Shown here: piece after piece, positions 1 to 5,136 of the stretch
Numbering within the stretch: the stretch's first letter is position 1
How the letters are laid out: each line of letters starts with the position of its first letter
Origin: CAVPDE01 sp964580575
Lineage (GTDB): Bacteria; Desulfobacterota; DSM-4660; Desulfatiglandales; HGW-15
Assembly (NCBI GenBank): GCA_964580575.1
Contig: CAZOLJ010000157.1
Span: forward strand, 1 to 5,138
DNA length: 5,138 nucleotides
Reading direction: 5' to 3'
Translations under genes and position numbers: made by a program
The notes under the pieces: model-generated
Told to the model about the DNA's origin: nothing
Seen by the model: only the letters and a program-made list of their open reading frames with translations
Databases searched by the model: none

Positions 1-40
1 AAATGGTGAAATTGATGAAGTCAATGTACAAGGAACCGGG

Positions 41-3000
41 ATGAAAAGAATCCATCTGCTAATAGCAGTCATGATCATAGTTCCCTGCTCTTCTTTCTCC
101 TCACCTGCTTTCTGCCAGACCAGCGAATACGAAACTGTGGCTAGAAATTTTCTGCTCTTTCTCAAGAGCGACAAGCAGATTGTCTCGACCAGCATGATTC
201 AGGCGAACGATCTGGACCCAACAAAACCCAAGTTGGACATCGCCTTTCTGGCAAACCTGAGCCTGGGAGGTTACATCATTGTTTCAACTTCAAGACACGT
301 CTCCCCAGTCAAAGCCTACTCCCTTAGCGCCGACTTTAAGACTCTGCCGGATGCTTACAAACGGTACCTTTTTCTGGAAAACGAATCCCGTATTCGCAAT
401 CTCACACTTAAGAGCAAACGGGCTTTAACTGTAAGCGAAACCGAAAAAAGCTGGGATTTTCTTCTTCAGTTTGCTCCCTCTCCTGTAACGCTTCGGGACT
501 ACAGTCCTGACACTTATTTGCTCTCAACCAGATGGGACCAGGGCGAACCCTACAATAAGTTTCTTCCTGAACTGGACGGGCAGAAGGTAGTGGCAGGATG
601 CTCGAACATCACCCTGGCCCAACTCATGAAGTACCATGCCCATCCATCGTCAGGGCAGGGGGTTTCATCCTACACCTGGAACGGCCAGGGGCTCGAAGCT
701 GTTTTCTACAGGCCGTATCACTGGGAAAACATGCCTGACGCCGTGAGTCTTGCAGAGGATGAGTACAAAGCGGACGAGGTGGCTCTGCTGATCAGAGATC
801 TTGCCATCATGAACTGGACCTCCTTTGGCCTGTACGGGTCATCTGCCATCATCAATTTTCAGCCTTGGGCAGAGCACTTCGGGTATTCCAGGCATGTCTC
901 GAGTATGGACAACACCGACGCCACCCTGTTCTTCAACACCCTGCGTAGTGAAATAGACGCTATGCGTCCGGTGGTCGTCAGCCTCCCGGGGCATAACTGT
1001 GTGGCGGACGGGTACAGCTCGGATCCCACAGGAAAGAAAATCCATTTGAACATGGGTTGGGGCGGGCACGATGACGATTACTACTACCTCGACCAGACCA
1101 TCGTGGCCGGCTCTTTCACCTATCCTCCGGACATAACGATTTTCTACAACATCAAGCCCTGCAGCGGTGCGGATTGCGTCACCAACCTGGAGCCCGAGGA
1201 CCGCATTCAGGGACTGGGCATCACCGGCAGTTTTGATTTTGAAATGGATGCAGACCGCTATGAGGTTTACCTCAAGGGCGCGACAACCATTGGCGGCTCC
1301 AGAGGCTACACCAATCAGGCCTTTTTCATCTCCGTATATGACTATACTCACAACTTCGTGGCATCCGATTCACAACCCCTGCAGATGAATCTCGCCGCAG
1401 GGAGGTACACGGTCAGGATTTCGCTCGGGAGCGAATCAGGATTTGGCTACTATGAATACGACGAGTACACGGATTACAGCGTCCAGATCACAACCGATCC
1501 GTTGAGTGATGCCGAGAAGGCGTCGATAGAAGCAGGCCTAGACATCCCGCCCTTCATCGCCAACACATTCAAAGATCGAATGCTCGTGTCATCCGACCCC
1601 TCTCCTGTCAGGCTTCTTATCGACGCGAGGGATGAAAACGGGGATGCCCTCACTTTCAACGTGTTGAATAGTAATCCTGCTGCGGTACACCCCACTCTGG
1701 AAGGGAATATTCTCGTTCTTCATCCTGTTCCGGGAGCATCAAATGTGGCAAGCAGGATTTTCGTGAGAGCCTTGGCGAATGGGAAAACAGCTGAGGAATC
1801 CTTTATCGTAATGGTATCCAACCAGGCAGTGGGCTACGGCAAATCCTCTGAGGTGACAGGCCTTTTTGAGAACCAGAGCGACTACAACACCCATAAGGTT
1901 ATCCTGGAGGGCTCCTGCACGATTACGGGCTTCAACGGCTACTCCAACCAGGCATTTTTCAGTTCGGTGCTGGATGAAAACGGCCATGTGGTTTGCAGCC
2001 CTAGGGATCAACCGATAAGCCGCACTTTTACGAGAGGAGTCTATTTTCTGGGGGTTTCTATGCAAGAAAACCCGGGAGGATACGGTGCCTATTACCCCTA
2101 TGAGCCCGGCGTCAATGACCAATACGTGCTCAGCGTCTTCTGCCCACAGGCGGATGAACAGACCGCCACCATAGCAGCGTTGCTTGGCATTGACTTAAGA
2201 GGAACTGAATATCCTCCAGAGGTCCCCGGCGACCTGGACAACGATGAGCTAGTGCTGAACTTCGGCCCAGCCTACGGTCTGTTTCACTATGACCAGGCCG
2301 GAGGATGGAAGCAGTGGAACACGGTCAGTCCATCACAAATGGTGACTGTCGACCTCAACGGCGACGGCAGAGATGATATTGTCGCCGCCTTCCCCGGCTA
2401 CGGCCTTTACAAAAAGGACTTAGCCAATGACTGGCAGCGGATCAACGACGTTGAGCCGGACAAGATGATCGCCGCTGACATCGACGGGGACGGAAAGGAT
2501 GAGCTTGTCGCCGCCTTCATCGGGTATGGATTGTACTACTATGATGACCCTGGAGGCTGGACGCCAGAGCCGATAAACACCGTTATACCGGATGCCATGG
2601 TCCGCTACAGTGAGGGCATGGTTTGCGACTTTGGGGCGACCCATGGGCTCTGGTCTTACAGCACCTCCGAAGGCTGGATGCCATTGAATGCGGAGGATTC
2701 TGACAAGATTGTGGCTGCAGACATTGACGGGGATGGCAAAGATGAACTGGTGGTGTCCTTTGTGGGCTGGGGTCTTTACATCTATGAGCCGATGGATAAG
2801 AAATGGCAGCGGATCAACACGGTGATCCCTGACCAAATTGTGGCAGTTGACCTCGATGAAGATGGTAACGATGAGCTATTAATCTCTTTCACCGGCTACG
2901 GTCTTTACGTCTTTGAACCAGAGGGCTTAATCTGGGAGCAGCCTCCGATCAACACGGTCATCCCTGAAAACATGATTCGATTGAACAACGGCGTCGCCTG

Positions 3001-3238
3001 CGATTTCGGTTCCGCGTACGGTCTCTGGAATTGGACCCTGGAGGGTGGATGGGGGGGCCGGTGGAATAGTGCGGACCCTGGACAGATGGTGGCGGCAGAT
3101 ATAGACAAAGACGGAGTCGAAGAACTGGTGGTGTCCTTTAGCGGTTATGGGCTCTATTTCCTCGATGAGACCACCGGCTGGCAGTTTCTTAATGCTGTTA
3201 TTCCAATGGATATGAGACCCATCAACTTCTATCCATAA
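41..3238 (+). CDS. Secreted C10-family (streptopain/SpeB-like) cysteine protease with C-terminal Ca-binding repeat array
   Basis: A predicted exported thiol endopeptidase made as an inactive zymogen. Residues 1-26 form a signal peptide (basic MKR, hydrophobic core to about 15, likely cleavage near AFCQ). Residues ~27-155 match the SpeB propeptide/Spi inhibitor fold, with the signature LSLGGYIIVST (74-84) and PVKAYS. Residues ~160-372 are the papain-like domain: WDQGEPYN (165-172), catalytic Cys187 in AGCSNITLAQLMKYH with oxyanion-type Gln194, catalytic His318 in PGHNCVADGY, and HLNMGWGG (335-342) with Asn337. Residue 338 is Met where the family normally has Trp. Residues 393-504 and 604-719 are two copies of one beta-rich module, separated by a cadherin/Ig-like domain (~503-594). 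Residues 730-1065 are eight repeats with DxDGDGxDE loops. No LPXTG, PEP-CTERM or other sorting tail is seen. The ATG at 41 is preceded by AAGGA at 30-34 and begins the signal peptide. Family call is firm; substrate unknown. Confidence 0.93.
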   Translation: MKRIHLLIAVMIIVPCSSFSSPAFCQTSEYETVARNFLLFLKSDKQIVSTSMIQANDLDPTKPKLDIAFLANLSLGGYIIVSTSRHVSPVKAYSLSADFKTLPDAYKRYLFLENESRIRNLTLKSKRALTVSETEKSWDFLLQFAPSPVTLRDYSPDTYLLSTRWDQGEPYNKFLPELDGQKVVAGCSNITLAQLMKYHAHPSSGQGVSSYTWNGQGLEAVFYRPYHWENMPDAVSLAEDEYKADEVALLIRDLAIMNWTSFGLYGSSAIINFQPWAEHFGYSRHVSSMDNTDATLFFNTLRSEIDAMRPVVVSLPGHNCVADGYSSDPTGKKIHLNMGWGGHDDDYYYLDQTIVAGSFTYPPDITIFYNIKPCSGADCVTNLEPEDRIQGLGITGSFDFEMDADRYEVYLKGATTIGGSRGYTNQAFFISVYDYTHNFVASDSQPLQMNLAAGRYTVRISLGSESGFGYYEYDEYTDYSVQITTDPLSDAEKASIEAGLDIPPFIANTFKDRMLVSSDPSPVRLLIDARDENGDALTFNVLNSNPAAVHPTLEGNILVLHPVPGASNVASRIFVRALANGKTAEESFIVMVSNQAVGYGKSSEVTGLFENQSDYNTHKVILEGSCTITGFNGYSNQAFFSSVLDENGHVVCSPRDQPISRTFTRGVYFLGVSMQENPGGYGAYYPYEPGVNDQYVLSVFCPQADEQTATIAALLGIDLRGTEYPPEVPGDLDNDELVLNFGPAYGLFHYDQAGGWKQWNTVSPSQMVTVDLNGDGRDDIVAAFPGYGLYKKDLANDWQRINDVEPDKMIAADIDGDGKDELVAAFIGYGLYYYDDPGGWTPEPINTVIPDAMVRYSEGMVCDFGATHGLWSYSTSEGWMPLNAEDSDKIVAADIDGDGKDELVVSFVGWGLYIYEPMDKKWQRINTVIPDQIVAVDLDEDGNDELLISFTGYGLYVFEPEGLIWEQPPINTVIPENMIRLNNGVACDFGSAYGLWNWTLEGGWGGRWNSADPGQMVAADIDKDGVEELVVSFSGYGLYFLDETTGWQFLNAVIPMDMRPINFYP
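1217..1552 (+). repeat. Module copy A of an intragenic duplication in the protease
   Basis: Residues 393-504 of the protease form a beta-rich module sharing a signature with residues 604-719: a Gly-Tyr-(Thr/Ser)-Asn-Gln-Ala-Phe-Phe motif (residues 422-429 here, 633-640 in the second copy), then a Ser-Val strand, a Gly-Arg/Val-Tyr turn, a Tyr-rich acidic segment, and a closing helix with Ala-Gly/Leu-Leu-Gly-Ile/Leu-Asp. The layout resembles jelly-roll accessory domains such as pre-peptidase C-terminal domains, but I cannot assign a named family. A role in substrate, surface or carbohydrate contact is inferred. Confidence 0.7.
1547..1822 (+). other. Cadherin/Ig-like domain within the protease
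   Basis: Residues ~503-594 read as a beta-sandwich spacer: a Pro-Pro-Phe-Ile entry, DARDENGDALTFNV (528-541) resembling the Ca-binding Asp-Xaa-Asn/Glu-Xaa-Asp turn of cadherin-like domains, and a final strand ending FIVMVS. It sits exactly between the two copies of the duplicated module, so it probably acts as a linker in the ectodomain stalk. The fold call rests on the pattern alone. Confidence 0.5.
1850..2197 (+). repeat. Module copy B of an intragenic duplication in the protease
   Basis: Residues 604-719 are the second copy of the module at residues 393-504. Shared elements are the xVTG/xITG opening, the GY(S/T)NQAFF core, and a Tyr/acidic stretch before the last strand and helix (IAALLGIDL here, against IEAGLDI in copy A). 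The copies are well diverged, which points to an old duplication. Confidence 0.7.
2228..3235 (+). repeat. Eight-unit Ca-binding (FG-GAP/VCBS-like) repeat array at the protease C-terminus
   Basis: Residues 730-1065 contain eight tandem units of about 37-46 residues, starting near residues 730, 771, 813, 857, 894, 937, 982 and 1020. The consensus is DxDGDGxDELVVSFxGYGLYxYE, then a Trp, INTVIPDxMVAA. Units 2, 3, 5, 6 and 8 keep an Asp-rich Ca-binding loop (for example DIDGDGKDEL at 813 and 894). Units 4 and 7 lack it and instead read CDFGATHGLW and CDFGSAYGLW. Unit 1 has a shortened loop (DLDNDEL) and NFGPAYGLF. The pattern predicts a beta-propeller or a Ca-stabilised rod. Unit number is firm; fold is inferred. 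Confidence 0.85.
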
Positions 3239-3250
3239 AAGACACGTTCC

Positions 3251-3282
3251 AGTGGGCATGGAGGACAAGCCCCATGCCCGCT
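3251..3282 (+). terminator. Hairpin after the protease gene, probable transcription terminator
   Basis: An inverted repeat starts 12 bases after the stop codon. The arms are 3251-3261 and 3272-3282 (core GGGCATGG / CCATGCCC, extended by T.G, G-C and A-T pairs), with a 10-base loop. It is followed by a pyrimidine tract (CTCCTCTCTCT) rather than a clean T run, so it is a plausible but not textbook intrinsic terminator. It could instead stabilise the mRNA 3' end. Confidence 0.5.
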
Positions 3283-3349
3283 CTCCTCTCTCTGGATAAC
3301 CAGGACGCATTATGACTTCTACAATTGCTAATCGCTCACGGAGGAACGC

Positions 3350-3478
3350 TTGGAAAAGCGGGCTCCCGCTTATGGCTTCAATACGCATTGCGGCGCGAAG
3401 ACGTGTAAAGAGTACATCTCGAAACGAGCTCAGGATTCAGGTGTTTGGGATGAATCCCGCCACCTTGCCGTGAAATAG
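3350..3478 (+). CDS. Doubtful small ORF, 42 residues
   Basis: A TTG codon at 3350 is preceded by GGAGG at 3340-3344 with a 5-base spacer, a good initiation context, and opens a frame ending at TAG 3476-3478. The product begins MEKRAPAYGFNTHC and ends WDESRHLAVK. It is polar and basic, with two Cys and no membrane segment. I do not recognise it. The alternative is chance, or a relic of a longer gene, because an overlapping frame (3372-3473) looks about equally protein-like. It is listed mainly because of its ribosome-binding site. Confidence 0.2.
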   Translation: MEKRAPAYGFNTHCGAKTCKEYISKRAQDSGVWDESRHLAVK

Positions 3479-3493
3479 CAATATCTTGCACAT

Positions 3494-3523
3494 TTGTCCT
3501 TGCTCTGATAAAAGGTGTACAAT
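3494..3523 (+). promoter_or_regulatory. Candidate sigma-70 promoter for hicBA
   Basis: TTGTCC at 3494-3499 and TACAAT at 3518-3523 are separated by 18 bases. Each is close to the TTGACA/TATAAT consensus. Transcription would start near 3530, leaving a leader of roughly 140 bases before hicB. The CTGGAAGC direct repeats at 3594 and 3623 lie inside that leader. The call rests on the sequence pattern only. Confidence 0.35.
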
Positions 3524-3660
3524 GGCTTGAAACAAGTTGGTAAGAGAATGCAAAATCTGGCGGGTGATTCTTGAGCAATAAGCGGTGGCTGATCTGGAAG
3601 CTGGACGGAAGAACGCTTCTGCCTGGAAGCCATAGATAAATAGGTTTTGGGGAATAGAAA

Positions 3661-3666
3661 AAGGAG
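3661..3666 (+). promoter_or_regulatory. Ribosome-binding site of hicB
   Basis: AAGGAG lies 5 bases upstream of the ATG at 3672. It is a strong Shine-Dalgarno match and fixes the hicB start. hicA has no comparable site of its own ahead of 3887 and probably relies on coupling to hicB translation. Confidence 0.8.
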
Positions 3667-3671
3667 ATGAA

Positions 3672-3890
3672 ATGAAAGCAGAATTCACAGCGATCATCGA
3701 ACCTGCGCCAGAAGGGGGCTATTGGGCGATTTGTCCCGAGGTGCCTGGCGCAAACGGACAAGGTGAGACGATAGAGGAAACAAAAAATAGTCTGCGGGAG
3801 GCTATTCAACTGATCCTCGAAGAACGCATGGCAGATATACTTCGAGGATTGCCCGCGGATGCCATTCAAGAAAAGGTGTTCATTGGATGA
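3672..3890 (+). CDS. hicB: HicB-family antitoxin, short form
   Basis: This 72-residue protein is the predicted antitoxin of a type II HicBA pair. It should bind and block the HicA RNase, whose gene follows with a 4-base ATGA overlap. The sequence shows the HicB/UPF0150 fold: an N-terminal strand FTAIIEPAPEGGYWAICPEVPG (residues 5-26), the family's GGY-xx-xCPExPG signature, then GQGETIEETKNSLREAIQ, whose helix packs on the sheet, and a helical end LILEERMADIL. At 72 residues it lacks the C-terminal HTH or ribbon-helix-helix DNA-binding domain found in longer HicB proteins. Autoregulation may therefore be weak or use another protein. The antitoxin-first order is a known variant. The start is set by a strong AAGGAG site. 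Confidence 0.9.
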   Translation: MKAEFTAIIEPAPEGGYWAICPEVPGANGQGETIEETKNSLREAIQLILEERMADILRGLPADAIQEKVFIG

Positions 3891-4066
3891 AGCGTCGGGA
3901 CCTGGAGCGTAGATTGAGAATAGCTGGCTGCTATTTGAAGAAAGAAGGGGCTTCACATTCCCTTTGGATCAATCCGAAAAATGGTGTAATGGAAGCGGTT
4001 CCCCGACACCTCGAAATCAAGGAGCCGTTGGCAAGAAAGATTTTGAAGAATCTAAATGCTGAATGA
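3887..4066 (+). CDS. hicA: HicA-family mRNA interferase toxin
   Basis: This 59-residue frame is easy to miss because of its size. It starts at the ATG overlapping the hicB TGA (ATGA, 3887-3890) and stops at TGA 4064-4066. It has the HicA dsRBD-like layout: an N-terminal helix (MKRRDLERRLRIAGCYL), a strand KKEGASHSLWINP with the family's catalytic His after Ser (Ser23-His24), then MEAVPRHLEIKEPLARKILK, the conserved VPRH-xEI-xxxLARKIL signature. The expected activity is ribosome-independent mRNA cleavage that arrests growth until HicB is resupplied. The length is normal for HicA, and the catalytic His and C-terminal helix are intact, so it should be active. The family usually has Gly-Ser-His; here it is Gly-Ala-Ser-His. 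No separate ribosome-binding site is visible, consistent with translational coupling. Confidence 0.9.
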   Translation: MKRRDLERRLRIAGCYLKKEGASHSLWINPKNGVMEAVPRHLEIKEPLARKILKNLNAE

Positions 4067-4248
4067 AAGGCCGAATATTCAGATTCATCGGACAGAGGAT
4101 ACCATCACGGGCCTCCGCCGCTGACCGCCACCCAATCCCCTCTCTCCCCATCACAAAAACCGAAAAATACTTATTCCAGGAGATCGAACTCACCCAGGAT
4201 GGGATAGAGATTTCGGTCAAGAGGCTATCAAATGAAACTCACGCTTAA
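4063..4248 (+). CDS. Hypothetical 61-residue ORF coupled to hicA (doubtful)
   Basis: Its ATG (4063-4065) overlaps the hicA stop codon in an ATGA arrangement, the same junction as hicB-hicA, and its end overlaps the next gene by 17 bases. The product is basic at the N-terminus (MKGRIFRFIGQRIPSR), has a Pro/Ala-rich middle, and ends in a more protein-like segment (EKYLFQEIELTQDGIEISVKRL). It matches nothing I recognise, and no separate ribosome-binding site is seen. The alternative is that 4067-4231 is a non-coding spacer and the overlap is chance, which is plausible given the low-complexity C-rich middle (around 4120-4150). Confidence 0.35.
   Translation: MKGRIFRFIGQRIPSRASAADRHPIPSLPITKTEKYLFQEIELTQDGIEISVKRLSNETHA
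4219..4224 (+). promoter_or_regulatory. Ribosome-binding site for the 80-residue basic protein
   Basis: AAGAGG lies 7 bases before the ATG at 4232. It supports that start and argues that 4232-4474 is translated on its own account rather than being a chance frame. Confidence 0.55.
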
Positions 4249-4474
4249 AGACAAGGACTTCCTGGAACGGCTGAGGCGGCTCATGAAGTCAAAGGACCTG
4301 TTCATAGAACTGAAGCAGGACGGGGTCAAACGGCTGATGCTGCGCCAGAAGGCCCTGGAGATAGCCAAGGAGCGGGTTGAGCTCCGCAGAAAGGCACAGA
4401 AAATGGGTCAGATTGAGGTTCATCGTCGGAAAACGGGCAAAGAGTGGCCTGCGACAGTGGCCTGTCAAAAGTAA
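4232..4474 (+). CDS. Hypothetical small basic helical protein, 80 residues
   Basis: Not recognised with confidence. The product is strongly basic: I count 24 Lys/Arg against 11 Asp/Glu. It is almost entirely helical by pattern: LKDKDFLERLRRLMKSKDL (residues 5-23), a short strand-turn FIELKQDGVKRLMLR (24-38), then a charged amphipathic helix KALEIAKERVELRRKAQKMG (40-59), and a Trp-containing tail. There is no signal peptide or membrane segment, so it is probably cytoplasmic and may bind nucleic acid. Its start overlaps the preceding doubtful frame by 17 bases, and an AAGAGG site precedes it. The abrupt join after LRQ (residue 39) leaves open that this is an internally shortened member of a longer family. 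The 248-base spacer after it separates it from the winged-helix gene. Confidence 0.6.
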   Translation: MKLTLKDKDFLERLRRLMKSKDLFIELKQDGVKRLMLRQKALEIAKERVELRRKAQKMGQIEVHRRKTGKEWPATVACQK

Positions 4475-4561
4475 AGTTGTTTACCCTCCCAACAAATCCA
4501 CCTTTCAAGCCCCATAATCCATATATGAAGGCCCCCTTCCAGGTGGCCGATGCCGTTGAAG

Positions 4562-4586
4562 GTGCTGTGCAGCGCAGGCACGGCAC
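4562..4586 (+). other. Strong hairpin I in the spacer before the winged-helix gene
   Basis: GTGCTGTGC (4562-4570) pairs with GCACGGCAC (4578-4586) around a 7-base loop. This gives nine pairs, one of them a T.G wobble in the RNA. It is not followed by a T run, so it is not a standard terminator. Confidence 0.6.
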
Positions 4587-4598
4587 GGAATTGCAGGG

Positions 4599-4647
4599 TT
4601 TTCGGTAAGGGGCGATTTCCCCGCAACGCCCTTCCGCTGACCGAAAA
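4599..4647 (+). other. Long hairpin II (inverted repeat) in the spacer before the winged-helix gene
   Basis: The outer arms TTTTCGGT (4599-4606) and ACCGAAAA (4640-4647) pair perfectly over 8 bases. Inside them AAGGGGCG (4607-4614) pairs with CGCCCTT (4627-4633) with one bulged G, leaving a 12-base loop and a 6-base internal bulge on the 3' side. The structure could act as RNA (leader or small RNA) or as DNA (a cruciform or a dyad recognised by a protein such as the winged-helix product downstream). Which of these applies cannot be told from sequence. Confidence 0.6.
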
Positions 4648-4680
4648 GAGTTTAACATCATCAAGCCTGCACGACCCCCT

Positions 4681-4697
4681 CAGGGATGCCCTGTTTT
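4681..4697 (+). terminator. Minimal hairpin with T4 run, possible weak terminator or attenuator
   Basis: CAGGG (4681-4685) and CCCTG (4689-4693) enclose a 3-base ATG loop and are followed directly by TTTT. The stem is short, so termination would be weak. The position, about 25 bases before the winged-helix start, would suit attenuation, but chance is quite possible. Confidence 0.2.
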
Positions 4698-4709
4698 GAG
4701 GAAAAAGGC

Positions 4710-4717
4710 AGGGGTGA
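4710..4717 (+). promoter_or_regulatory. Ribosome-binding site deciding the start of the winged-helix gene
   Basis: AGGGGTGA lies 5 bases upstream of the ATG at 4723. It is far better placed than any signal ahead of the in-frame TTG at 4696, so the shorter start is preferred. Confidence 0.65.
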
Positions 4718-4722
4718 GAAAT

Positions 4723-5136
4723 ATGCCAAGCACCAAGATAGAGTTCAACTGCAACAAAATAGCGCGAATCCAGGGTCTGGACGAGCTTGCCCAGATGCTG
4801 TTTCCAGGCAATCGCAGCCATCAGCGGGGCTTTCTGGCCGTCTTTATCGAGCTAAAGTATGCCCCGGGGCAATTCCTGCCTCACCTGTCTTTCCTTTGTG
4901 ACCGATACGGCTTCAGCCCCAGGATGCTAGAGACCGTCCGCAGCAAGCTGCGCCGGCTGGGCATCATTGACCATGTTTCCCGGTTCAATAAGGCGCACGG
5001 CTATCGGGAGGGGTGGGTCTTCTCAACTCGTTTCTCCCATGCGCTGCTTCGCCTGGTTGAGCTGAGCCAAGACCTGAAAGACAAGACAGATGGCCATCAG
5101 GAGCAGAAGGATAGAGACCTGTTCATGTATGTTTGA
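4723..5136 (+). CDS. Winged-helix-like DNA-binding protein, 137 residues
   Basis: A predicted cytoplasmic DNA-binding protein of unrecognised family. Counted from the ATG at 4723, residues ~31-45 (QRGFLAVFIELKYAP) form the first helix, ~48-60 (FLPHLSFLCDRYG) the second, and ~61-80 (FSPRMLETVRSKLRRLGI) a basic recognition helix. A short wing follows (IDHVSRFNKAHGYREGWVF), then a long C-terminal helix (SHALLRLVELSQDLKD) that could dimerise, and a charged tail. The order is typical of winged-helix regulators or replication/partition accessory proteins. The start is chosen for its AGGGGTGA site; an in-frame TTG at 4696 would add nine residues. Just upstream is a spacer with a series of hairpins, which could be its operator or leader. 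An ATG at 5129, out of frame and overlapping the stop, begins MFD and runs off the window, so a coupled downstream gene is possible but not supported further. Confidence 0.75.
   Translation: MPSTKIEFNCNKIARIQGLDELAQMLFPGNRSHQRGFLAVFIELKYAPGQFLPHLSFLCDRYGFSPRMLETVRSKLRRLGIIDHVSRFNKAHGYREGWVFSTRFSHALLRLVELSQDLKDKTDGHQEQKDRDLFMYV

Larger units (their letters stand above)
3283..3671. other. Gene-poor spacer upstream of hicBA
   Basis: This 389-base stretch has no convincing gene. It contains a short hairpin (AAGCGG 3356-3361 / CCGCTT 3366-3371), a candidate promoter (3494-3523), a direct repeat CTGGAAGC at 3594-3601 and 3623-3630, and a GAAG-AACG-CTTC mini-hairpin between those repeats. Two short overlapping + frames exist: a TTG-started 42-residue frame at 3350-3478, and an ATG-started 33-residue frame at 3372-3473 ending NPATLP. 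Either could be the remains of a decayed gene. Long minus-strand frames here run antisense into hicB and look spurious. Confidence 0.5.

Noticed and set aside
107..121. Lipoprotein lipobox at the Cys of the signal peptide (SPAFCQ)
   Set aside because: The residue before Cys25 is Phe, which does not fit a lipobox, so ordinary signal peptidase I cleavage is more likely.
839..1351. Minus-strand open frame of 170 codons inside the protease gene
   Set aside because: It lies fully antisense to a well-supported catalytic and C-terminal coding region. Its product shows no domain and no plausible start signal. The same holds for the minus frames at 1474-1695, 1739-2122, 2420-2836 and 2905-3108, the last two mirroring the repeat array.
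3378..3956. Minus-strand open frame of 192 codons across the spacer and hicB
   Set aside because: It runs antisense through the clear hicB gene and into hicA. The product is Ser/Phe/Cys-rich with no recognisable domain. Other minus frames at 3430-3633 and 3437-3697 cover the same DNA with equal lack of support.
4525..4608. Short + frame starting ATGAAGGCC, about 27 codons
   Set aside because: It reads as a plausible peptide but has no ribosome-binding site, and it lies across hairpin I, whose pairing explains the sequence better.
3890..4700. Integron cassette (attC) explanation for the small-gene cluster
   Set aside because: I found no paired RYYYAAC and GTTRRRY core sites bracketing hicBA or its neighbours. 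Isolated GTTGAGC-type matches lie inside genes and are expected by chance.
4465..4821. Minus-strand open frame of 118 codons across the spacer before the winged-helix gene
   Set aside because: It overlaps the 5' part of the winged-helix gene and the hairpins. Its product has no familiar motif. The neighbouring minus frame 4326-4664 and the alternative + frame 4686-4901 are equally unsupported.
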